Assembly (NCBI GenBank): GCA_003551945.1
Contig: PUNZ01000144.1
Location: 1-5,221, forward strand
Direction: 5' to 3'
From: Halovenus sp.
Lineage (GTDB): Archaea > Halobacteriota > Halobacteria > Halobacteriales > Haloarculaceae
DNA: 5,221 nt
Shown: in pieces, positions 1 through 4,697 of the stretch
Numbering within the stretch: the stretch's first letter is position 1
How the letters are laid out: each line of letters opens with the position of its first letter
The notes under the pieces: model-generated
Database searches by the model: none
The model's input: the letters and a program-made list of their open reading frames with translations, nothing else
What the model was told of the DNA's origin: nothing
Position numbers and translations under genes: made by a program

Positions 1-176
1 CAACGGACGTTCCCGACTGTTTCGAGGTGACCGCAACGACGACGGTCGATGGTGAGGAACTCGTGATGGGTGTCCGCCACCGCGAACATCCCATCGAGTG
101 TGTGCAGTTCCACCCGGAGTCAGTGCTAACGGCTGTTGGCCATGATTTGATTCGGAATTTTTTGCGTGACCTTTGA
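1..176 (+). CDS. trpG: Class I glutamine amidotransferase, C-terminal end; probably anthranilate synthase component II (partial)
   Basis: The gene enters from the left edge; only its last 57 codons and a TGA stop (174-176) are visible, reading in frame from base 3. The segment carries VQFHPES (window residues 34-40), which holds the His and Glu of the Cys-His-Glu triad of class I glutamine amidotransferases. The following VLTAVGHDLIRNFL is the usual C-terminal helix of TrpG/PabA proteins. In that family the enzyme hydrolyses glutamine and passes ammonia to the TrpE subunit to make anthranilate from chorismate, in the cytoplasm. The catalytic Cys and the oxyanion region lie outside the window. 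The choice of TrpG over PabA or another paralogue rests on the tail sequence alone; finding trpE just upstream would settle it. The gene converges with nreA, the stop codons being 19 bp apart. A short TTTTAAAAA tract (194-202) follows, but no convincing terminator hairpin is visible. Confidence 0.75.
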   Translation, partial: TDVPDCFEVTATTTVDGEELVMGVRHREHPIECVQFHPESVLTAVGHDLIRNFLRDL

Positions 177-195
177 CTGTCGGTTATCGCTGCTT

Positions 196-1452
196 TTAAA
201 AATCAGTGAGCTGTGCCTGAATCCCCGAGATGAGTTCGGATTTTCGACGAAGCGTTGTAAGCGAGACTGGAAGTTGTGGGATAAGCTCTCTCACTGCGCT
301 GTGGAAGGTTTCTGCAACGGCTGGCTCTCCTTCCTCGAAGGCGTGTCGAACTCCCTCACGAATCTGCCAGACGCCCACAGGTGCCCAGTAAGCATCGGTC
401 GCATGACGAACGACGAGACAGGTTGCCTGGCGGTCGATTGATTCTAAATACTCAAGCACGGCAAGGCGGGTCGCATAGTAAGCGCCGGAGGTTTCATCGA
501 CGTACTCCGTTCGGCCCTCGTACCCTTCGTTGTCGGCGGCCATGTAGTAGCTCCCTTCGGGGTCTGGATTCCAGATGCTGCCGGGTGCTTTCAACTCAAC
601 CAGTTCAAACTCCCATTTACCGGGAGCAAGGATAACCCAGTAGTCGTTTGCCACGTAGTCGTTATACCAGACCTGGACCTCGTCGATGCTCGGTGCGTTT
701 CGTATCTTCCCGCGGAGATATTTTCCGACGGTATCATCGACGGCGGTGATTGACCAGCGGGTTGGGACAAGCCGTCGGTTGTGTCCTTGACCAAGTGCAC
801 CCGCTGAGAGAATCGTATTGATATCGTACACATCGAATCCGCGGCGATACAGATAGGTCATCGCCCCTTCTGCTTGCCAGTCATCATCGGAGAGCGTCTT
901 TTCAACGGGTCGGGGAACGTACGGATTCTCCGCGAGGGTTGCATCCGTCGCGGTGGCACGGGGACCGGTTGGAGTGGCAATATCATCCAGCGAAAGGTCG
1001 AGATTTGGCGACCCTGAAAGCCCGACCTCGATATCGACGGGCTGGTCGGCAATGGCGACTTCCCGCTGGACGCCGACAAAGCCATCCCAGACATCCTCGA
1101 CGTTGACGCGGGTTGAGCGCGTCGAGTTGAGCAGGCCGGTTCGGCGTTGCAGGATATCGTCGATATCAAGCCCTTGTTGATACCACTCGCCGCTCGTTGC
1201 AAACTGTGCTGCGTCGGCATCTGCGTCCATCGGCGAGAGCATCCCTGTCGAGATATTTGGGTAGTTTGAGCGCCCAACAAAAATTTCGGGGGCAGTCGAG
1301 CCAAAGAGTGAATCCCCCTGAATCACCTGTTCGAACTGTTGTTCGACGGAATCGAGGTGGTCGGTGATGGCGTAGGATTTCTCGCGGGCGAGTCGCCGCC
1401 GCTCGGCGGCCTCGTCACGCTCAAACTCGTCGATGAACTCGTCCAGACGCAT
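196..1452 (-). CDS. nreA: NreA, archaeal DNA repair protein with C-terminal PCNA-binding motif
   Basis: This 418-residue protein is recognised as archaeal NreA by its conserved blocks: GDSLFGS (46-52), IFVGR..YPN (57-65), ATSGEWY (85-91), RRTGLLNS (103-110), DVWDGFVGVQREVAIAD (120-136), the block from residue 191 to 219 containing EGAMTYLYRRGFDVYDIN, RLVPTRWSITAVDD (227-240), and FELVELKAPGSIWNPDP (282-298). These span the two domains known as archaeal Nre N- and C-terminal (formerly DUF650/DUF651). The last seven residues, QAQLTDF (Q412, L415, F418), fit the PCNA-interacting QxxhxxF pattern. In Haloferax volcanii, NreA loss is reported to cause mitomycin C sensitivity, which implies a role in repair of bulky or crosslinked DNA; the biochemical activity is unsettled. 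No Cys4 zinc motif is visible at the N-terminus. The ATG at 1452 fits the conserved MRLDEFI start. There is no clear promoter or Shine-Dalgarno; tfb ends 64 bp upstream on the same strand, so co-transcription is likely. Confidence 0.92.
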   Translation of the reverse strand: MRLDEFIDEFERDEAAERRRLAREKSYAITDHLDSVEQQFEQVIQGDSLFGSTAPEIFVGRSNYPNISTGMLSPMDADADAAQFATSGEWYQQGLDIDDILQRRTGLLNSTRSTRVNVEDVWDGFVGVQREVAIADQPVDIEVGLSGSPNLDLSLDDIATPTGPRATATDATLAENPYVPRPVEKTLSDDDWQAEGAMTYLYRRGFDVYDINTILSAGALGQGHNRRLVPTRWSITAVDDTVGKYLRGKIRNAPSIDEVQVWYNDYVANDYWVILAPGKWEFELVELKAPGSIWNPDPEGSYYMAADNEGYEGRTEYVDETSGAYYATRLAVLEYLESIDRQATCLVVRHATDAYWAPVGVWQIREGVRHAFEEGEPAVAETFHSAVRELIPQLPVSLTTLRRKSELISGIQAQLTDF

Positions 1453-1470
1453 CGCTCAGATATTGTGTGC

Positions 1471-1495
1471 GGACGGGAATGAATCTGTCCCGTCC
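1471..1495 (-). promoter_or_regulatory. GC-rich perfect hairpin between tfb and nreA
   Basis: Two perfect 8-bp arms, GGACGGGA (1471-1478) and TCCCGTCC (1488-1495), are separated by a 9-nt spacer. In a tfb-nreA transcript the hairpin would form 21 nt after the tfb stop and end 18 nt before the nreA ATG. No T-tract follows on the minus strand, so it does not look like a standard archaeal terminator. It could be an RNA processing or attenuation element that sets nreA levels relative to tfb, or a DNA operator. The structure is seen directly; its function is inferred. Confidence 0.5.
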
Positions 1496-1516
1496 ATCTC
1501 CCAACAACCACGTCTC

Positions 1517-2482
1517 CTAACTGTGGATTCCCATCGCCTCTATCTGTTCTTGATAGCGGTTTCGGATGGTGACTTCGGTAACCTGCGCGACATCCGCAAC
1601 TTCTCGCTGTGTCTTTTTCTCGTTACACAAAAGCGAGGCGGCGTAGATGGCGGCAGCGGCATAGCCCGTCGGGGATTTCCCCGAAAGCAGGCCTTTTTCG
1701 GCAGTTGTTTCGATAATTTCGTTTGCTTTGCTCTGTACTTCTTCGGAGAGTTGGAGTTCAGAACAGAACCGTGGGACGTACTTTTTCGGGTCGACTGGTT
1801 CCATCTCCAGTCCGAGTTCTTGTGAGATATACCGATACGTTCGGCCAATCTCCTTTCGCTCGACCCGAGAAACGTCTGAAATCTCTTCGAGGCTCCGTGG
1901 GATGCCTTCCTTTCGGCAGGCAGCATAGAGGGCGCTCGTTGCAACTCCCTCGATAGAGCGGCCACGGATGAGGTCGTCTTTGAGTGCTCGCCGATAGATA
2001 ACCGAAGCAACCTCACGGACGGACCGTGGCACGCCCAGTGCCGAGGCCATCCGGTCAATCTCCGACAGCGCAAACTGCAGATTACGTTCACCGGCATCTT
2101 TCGTCCGGATACGCTCTTGCCATTTGCGTAGTCGGTGCATCTGACTCCGCTTTTTCGAGGAGATAGAACGCCCGTATGCGTCCTTATCCTTCCAGTCGAT
2201 GGTCGTCGTCAGCCCCTTGTCGTGCATCGTCTGCGTCGTCGGTGCACCGACACGCGACTTCTGTTGTCGCTCCTGGTGGTTGAACGCACGCCACTCAGGA
2301 CCGGGGTCAATCGTTCCCTCCTCTACGACAAGCCCACAATCGTCGCAGATGAGTTCACCGCGATCAGAACTCTTGACAAGATTGTCAGACCCACACTCGG
2401 AACACTCCCGTACTCCTTCATCCTCGTCTTGTTCAGTCGTAAACTCACGCTCACGCTCCCGCTGGCGGCTAGCCCGTGTCAT
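1517..2482 (-). CDS. tfb: Transcription initiation factor TFB (TFIIB homologue)
   Basis: Archaeal TFB bridges TBP-TATA DNA and RNA polymerase and sets promoter direction through the BRE. With the ATG at 2482 the protein has 321 residues, normal for the family. It has an N-terminal zinc ribbon with C27xxC30 and C46xxC49, a B-reader/linker stretch rich in conserved residues (GPEWRAFN, 61-68, and RVGAPTT, 77-83), and then two cyclin-like repeats (about 125-220 and 230-318). The second repeat ends in a BRE-recognising helix-turn-helix (TQREVADVAQVTEVTIRNRY, 291-310). The basic/acidic head RQREREREF is typical of haloarchaeal TFBs. An in-frame GTG at 2512 would add 10 residues but lies inside the predicted TATA box, so the ATG is chosen. 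Haloarchaea usually carry several tfb paralogues, and I cannot say which one this is. It is transcribed divergently from rnhA and followed by nreA. A regulatory palindrome abuts its promoter. Confidence 0.97.
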   Translation of the reverse strand: MTRASRQREREREFTTEQDEDEGVRECSECGSDNLVKSSDRGELICDDCGLVVEEGTIDPGPEWRAFNHQERQQKSRVGAPTTQTMHDKGLTTTIDWKDKDAYGRSISSKKRSQMHRLRKWQERIRTKDAGERNLQFALSEIDRMASALGVPRSVREVASVIYRRALKDDLIRGRSIEGVATSALYAACRKEGIPRSLEEISDVSRVERKEIGRTYRYISQELGLEMEPVDPKKYVPRFCSELQLSEEVQSKANEIIETTAEKGLLSGKSPTGYAAAAIYAASLLCNEKKTQREVADVAQVTEVTIRNRYQEQIEAMGIHS

Positions 2483-2511
2483 CGCATTTTTATAGTAGCA
2501 AGATTGCGGCA

Positions 2512-2525
2512 CTTAAGCCTTTGGT
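2512..2525 (-). promoter_or_regulatory. tfb core promoter (BRE plus TATA box)
   Basis: On the minus strand the sequence reads ACCAAAGG followed by CTTAAG, a common haloarchaeal BRE/TATA arrangement. The TATA centre is about 32 nt before the ATG at 2482. Initiation about 26 nt downstream would therefore give a leader of roughly 6 nt, which is nearly leaderless. This supports the ATG over the GTG at 2512. A second AT-rich stretch (TATAAAAA, minus strand, near 2486-2493) is too close to the ATG to serve the full-length gene. The start site is inferred from spacing, not mapped. Confidence 0.65.
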
Positions 2526-2574
2526 AAGTATTTTGTGGTTTGACCCTGGTCACGATACCGAAACACATACCAAA
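2520..2574. repeat. 55-bp imperfect palindrome upstream of tfb; candidate operator
   Basis: The outer arms TTTGGTA (2520-2526) and TACCAAA (2568-2574) are exact reverse complements. At the centre, TGACC (2541-2545) and GGTCA (2548-2552) form a second perfect pair with a 2-nt spacer. The two pairs are centred within half a base of each other, and the sequence between them also matches partly (for example GT.TTT against its counterpart). The left outer arm overlaps the tfb BRE, so a dimeric or tetrameric protein bound here could block TFB/TBP loading at tfb. The symmetry is visible; the operator role is inferred. Confidence 0.5.
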
Positions 2575-2603
2575 ACCGCCGGACGTAGTCGGGTTCACAT
2601 TGA

Positions 2604-2613
2604 ACGAATTCGT
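2604..2613. promoter_or_regulatory. 10-bp perfect palindrome just upstream of a rnhA promoter
   Basis: ACGAATTCGT is self-complementary over 10 bp and ends 6 bp before the CCGAAA BRE at 2620. Its position just upstream of BRE/TATA is where archaeal activators commonly bind. A 10-bp palindrome can arise by chance, so this is a weak candidate site. Confidence 0.25.
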
Positions 2614-2619
2614 CCAAAA

Positions 2620-2631
2620 CCGAAATATATA
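2620..2631 (+). promoter_or_regulatory. BRE/TATA promoter 1 for the rnhA operon
   Basis: CCGAAA (2620-2625) followed directly by TATATA (2626-2631) is a close match to the haloarchaeal BRE-TATA consensus. Predicted initiation is near 2654-2656, about 70 nt before the rnhA ATG. That leader would contain the ATG of a 25-codon ORF (2661-2738) that overlaps the rnhA start. Confidence 0.55.
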
Positions 2632-2679
2632 CAAAGGATGCGAGGGTGAGGTTACCACCAATGCCAGCCATTCATTGGA

Positions 2680-2686
2680 TATATAT
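2680..2686 (+). promoter_or_regulatory. TATA-like box 2, proximal to rnhA
   Basis: TATATAT lies about 42 nt (centre) before the rnhA ATG, predicting a start near 2709 and a leader of about 16 nt. The bases upstream (CATTGGA) fit the BRE poorly compared with promoter 1, so this may be a weaker alternative start. A GGGGG run (2713-2717) is the only purine-rich stretch ahead of the ATG and is a poor Shine-Dalgarno. Confidence 0.4.
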
Positions 2687-2724
2687 GGTGCTAAACGGCA
2701 CGCACGTTGTTTGGGGGTTCATTC

Positions 2725-3318
2725 ATGCCTGTGATTGAGTGTGACGTGGCACAGGCGCGCGAACGACTGGAAAGCGAAGGGGTGGAAGTCACCAGCGGGA
2801 ATACGGACCACGAACGGTGGCGGGCAATCCACGAGGGAGCAACAGCCGTTGCCTACGACGGGAAGGTCGTCATTCAAGGGAATAACGCGGCACGTCTGGA
2901 AGCGCTCTTACAGGACGGCAGTGGACGCGGCCATCTGTACGTTGATGGGGCATCTCGTGGAAATCCTGGGCCAGCGGGTATCGGCTGGGTACTCCTCAGC
3001 GGCGATGGTATCCTCACAGAGGGCGGCAAACGCGTCGGAACCATGACCAACAACCAGGCGGAGTACGAGGCGTTGATTCATGGGCTCGAAATCGCCAGCG
3101 AGTACGGTTTCGAAGAACTCAATATCCGTAGTGATTCCGAACTTGTGGTCAAACAGGTCACCGGCGCGTGGAACACGAACGACCCTGACCTTCGGGAGTC
3201 TCGGGTTCGTGTCCATGAACTTCTCCGGGAATTTCCGGACTGGTCGCTGACGCACGTTCCGCGTGAACTAAACGAGCGCGCTGATAAGCGAGCAAATGAG
3301 GCGTTAGACCGTGGCTGA
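2725..3318 (+). CDS. rnhA: Ribonuclease HI (type 1 RNase H) with haloarchaeal N-terminal domain
   Basis: The 197-residue enzyme cleaves the RNA strand of RNA:DNA hybrids, as in R-loops and replication primers. The RNase H fold spans about residues 69-195. The carboxylates are D74 in YVDGASRGNPG, E113 in NNQAEYEAL, D137 in SDSELVV, and D187 in ERADKRAN, so all four catalytic positions are present. It lacks the basic protrusion of the E. coli enzyme, as is usual for archaeal type 1 enzymes such as the characterised Halobacterium RNase HI, which also carries an N-terminal extension of similar size. Here residues 1-66 form a separate small domain ending in AYDGKVVIQGNNAARLEALL (43-62). The ATG at 2725 is preferred over an in-frame TTG at 2707, which lacks a ribosome-binding site. 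The next gene starts inside this one, 8 nt before its end, so translational coupling is likely. Confidence 0.96.
   Translation: MPVIECDVAQARERLESEGVEVTSGNTDHERWRAIHEGATAVAYDGKVVIQGNNAARLEALLQDGSGRGHLYVDGASRGNPGPAGIGWVLLSGDGILTEGGKRVGTMTNNQAEYEALIHGLEIASEYGFEELNIRSDSELVVKQVTGAWNTNDPDLRESRVRVHELLREFPDWSLTHVPRELNERADKRANEALDRG
3298..3301 (+). promoter_or_regulatory. Shine-Dalgarno site deciding the GTG start of the downstream gene
   Basis: GAGG, inside the rnhA coding end, is complementary to the 16S rRNA CCUC core and sits 9 nt before the GTG at 3311. This supports the GTG start and translation coupled to rnhA. Confidence 0.5.
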
Positions 3319-4018
3319 ACAGGATGATGTCGATAACCAGGAACAACGGCGTGAACGGCTGATGGTGCCACAGGAGTGGCTGTATGATGGCTCTGAGACG
3401 GCGGAGGACGGAACCACCGCTGCGTCGCAAACAACGAGGGGGAGTGAGGCGGACGCTGAACCGGAACTCCCGGAACGCGTTATTGACGAGGCTGAGCGGC
3501 TGACCCGCCGCGCTCGTGAATCACCCAGCACGGATGAACAGGAGATGTATCTCCGTGCTCGCCGGAAACTCCTTTCGTCGTATCAGTTCACGGCACGAGT
3601 ACGGGAGGAAGAACGAGCTGTCCTCGTCCTCTATCCCTCCGAGTGGATGGAGGATGGTACGGTCCAGCTAGACCGTGTTGCCGATACCAGCCGTGGCATC
3701 GAACGACCACTTGAAGGGGCTGGCGAACAGGAAAGCTGGGAGGCTATCGAGGAGCACAACCGGGCACTTGCAGCGGCTGTCGCTGAGGAGTATGGTGACG
3801 TTCACGGACAGAATGCACACGCGTTAGCCGATTTCATGGGCAATCATTATCTCAAAGAGATTGAGCGTGCCAGTGGTGAGGAACTGAACGAATTTTGCAG
3901 CGAGTATTTCCCCCGCAATGCGTGGCCAAGCGAGGAGCAACAGCACGTTCTCACCGAATCGATTGCGCTCGTTTTTGAGCTGGCCGAGACAGCCCTGCCA
4001 CGAGCATTCGACGGCTAA
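3311..4018 (+). CDS. Haloarchaeal 'RnhA operon protein' (DUF7108-like), function unknown
   Basis: This 235-residue, strongly acidic protein has no signal peptide or membrane segment. I recognise it as the haloarchaeal protein commonly found directly after rnhA and annotated only as RnhA operon protein (I believe DUF7108); no activity is known to me. The conserved part begins near LPERVIDEAERLTRRAR (53-69) and includes YQFTARVRE (91-99), VLVLYPSEWMEDG (104-116), WEAIEEHNRALAAAV (143-157), GDVHGQNAHALADFMGNHY (162-180), and EYFPRNAWPSEEQ (198-210). The HN, D and NHY residues are conspicuous, but I cannot assign a catalytic site. Residues 1-52 are a Glu/Gln/Thr-rich low-complexity head that may be specific to this lineage. 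The GTG start overlaps rnhA by 8 nt with a GAGG 9 nt upstream. The next in-frame ATG (Met18) would still leave most of the head. Tight coupling suggests a role connected to RNase HI, but this is inference. Confidence 0.85.
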   Translation: MAEQDDVDNQEQRRERLMVPQEWLYDGSETAEDGTTAASQTTRGSEADAEPELPERVIDEAERLTRRARESPSTDEQEMYLRARRKLLSSYQFTARVREEERAVLVLYPSEWMEDGTVQLDRVADTSRGIERPLEGAGEQESWEAIEEHNRALAAAVAEEYGDVHGQNAHALADFMGNHYLKEIERASGEELNEFCSEYFPRNAWPSEEQQHVLTESIALVFELAETALPRAFDG

Positions 4019-4056
4019 CTTCTGGCGATGTGCTGCTGACTGAAACTATCGCTTAA

Positions 4057-4102
4057 CAGCGGCAACTCGCTGAAAAATGACTGACCCAGTGCAAAATCTG
4101 GG
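4057..4102 (-). terminator. Convergent intergenic hairpins; possible padR terminator
   Basis: Between the stops at 4018 and 4105 there are two short perfect hairpins: CCCAG/CTGGG (4085-4089 and 4098-4102, 8-nt loop) and CAGCG/CGCTG (4057-4061 and 4068-4072, 6-nt loop). On the minus strand the first hairpin starts 2 nt after the padR stop and is followed by a T5 tract (4077-4073), as expected for archaeal termination on T-runs. On the plus strand no T-run follows the rnhA operon. The stems are short, so confidence is modest. Confidence 0.35.
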
Positions 4103-4104
4103 CG

Positions 4105-4464
4105 TTATCTGACGGCGTCGATGAGCTCTTCGAGGTCTTCCGCGCGCGATTCGTCGGTGACAAGCTTGGCGAACTCCCAGTTGAGCTGGTCGAGGACCGT
4201 CTCGTAGCCCTCATCAGTGAGTCCGTACTCGTTTGTCCGTTTGTCGAGTTCGCTCTTTTCGACGAGACCGAGCTCAACGAGTTCATCGAGGTTTGGGTAC
4301 AGACGACCGTGGTTTACTTCGGAGTCGTAGTACGTTTCGAGTTCGCGCTTGATCGCAAGTCCGTAGCGTGGTTCCTCGGCGAGAATGGTGAGGATATTTT
4401 GCTGGAATGCGGTGAGTTCGCGTGCGGTACCTGGGTTGTCAGTAACTGCTTGTGCCTCTGACAT
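4105..4464 (-). CDS. PadR-family winged-helix transcriptional regulator
   Basis: The protein is 119 residues, a small PadR-type regulator with the winged-helix domain and only a short C-terminal helix. Family landmarks are FQQNILTILAEEPRYGLAIK (20-39), helix alpha1 into the turn; then VNHGRLYPNLDELVELGLVE (50-69), the recognition helix and the step into the wing; and KRTNEYGLTDEGYE (75-88), the wing and dimer helix. PadR proteins act as dimeric, usually repressing, regulators, often of their own gene and a divergent neighbour. Here the divergent neighbour is ppa. No ligand can be assigned. The ATG at 4464 is chosen because a TATA box is centred 26 nt upstream, giving a leaderless mRNA. The upstream in-frame GTG at 4509 lies beyond that TATA box. 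The gene converges with the rnhA operon. Confidence 0.9.
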   Translation of the reverse strand: MSEAQAVTDNPGTARELTAFQQNILTILAEEPRYGLAIKRELETYYDSEVNHGRLYPNLDELVELGLVEKSELDKRTNEYGLTDEGYETVLDQLNWEFAKLVTDESRAEDLEELIDAVR

Positions 4465-4486
4465 AGCTGGAAAGAAGGTGTCTACG

Positions 4487-4493
4487 TATTTAA
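4487..4493 (-). promoter_or_regulatory. padR TATA box (leaderless promoter)
   Basis: The minus strand reads TTAAATA, centred 26 nt before the padR ATG and preceded by ACCAAGTG as a weak BRE. This spacing places the transcription start at or next to the ATG, so the mRNA is predicted to be leaderless. Confidence 0.6.
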
Positions 4494-4565
4494 CACTTGG
4501 TAAAAACACGAATGAATGTCATGAAAAAACAGCAAGAAGGAAGTCCGATACACAGATATCTCTCT

Positions 4566-4597
4566 GGAATATTACCAGTGAATGCTGGCAATATCCC
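4566..4597. repeat. 32-bp imperfect inverted repeat between padR and ppa; candidate operator
   Basis: The left arm GGAATATTACCAG (4566-4578) and right arm CTGGCAATATCCC (4585-4597) pair at 11 of 13 positions around a 6-nt spacer. The mismatches are A/C on the plus strand, so RNA made from the minus strand would have G-U pairs there and a full 13-bp stem. It lies upstream of both the padR TATA box (4487-4493) and the ppa promoter (4661-4675), so it is not expected to be in either mRNA and fits a protein binding site better. The protein is unknown; the adjacent PadR regulator is one candidate. Confidence 0.5.
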
Positions 4598-4660
4598 TTT
4601 CCAGTCGGTGCTGTTGTGTCGTCTTCCGGACCGTGTGCCTACGAATAGTTGCGGCTCAGA

Positions 4661-4675
4661 CCGAAAGTAGTTTTT
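4661..4675 (+). promoter_or_regulatory. ppa core promoter (BRE plus TATA-like box)
   Basis: CCGAAA (4661-4666) is a consensus-type BRE, followed by GTAGTTTTT as the TATA-like element. Its centre is about 27 nt before the ATG at 4698, predicting a leaderless ppa transcript. No Shine-Dalgarno is visible before the ATG, which agrees with this. Confidence 0.6.
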
Positions 4676-4697
4676 GGCTCATCTGCGGAGTACTTGT

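Noticed and set aside
157..202. T6 tract and TTTTAAAAA at the trpG/nreA convergence as a terminator
   Set aside because: The T6 run is within the trpG coding end, and the second tract has only four T residues with no hairpin, so it is too weak to annotate.
858..1304. 148-codon open frame on the minus strand inside nreA
   Set aside because: Out-of-frame reading of nreA; Arg/Pro/Ser-rich and not acidic, unlike real haloarchaeal proteins in the window.
1433..1825. 130-codon open frame on the plus strand over the tfb 3' end
   Set aside because: Antisense to conserved tfb cyclin-repeat sequence; no recognisable family and Phe/Leu/Arg-rich composition typical of a shadow frame.
2483..2512. Upstream GTG start that would lengthen TFB by 10 residues
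   Set aside because: The GTG falls within the CTTAAG TATA element, so it would not be transcribed from that promoter; the added residues do not resemble a TFB N-terminus.
2540..2734. 64-codon open frame across the tfb-rnhA intergenic region
   Set aside because: TTG start, no ribosome-binding site, non-acidic composition, and it runs through the promoter elements and repeats of the divergent region.
4465..4509. Upstream GTG start that would lengthen the PadR protein by 15 residues
   Set aside because: It lies upstream of the predicted TATA box (4487-4493), whose spacing fits leaderless initiation at the ATG at 4464.
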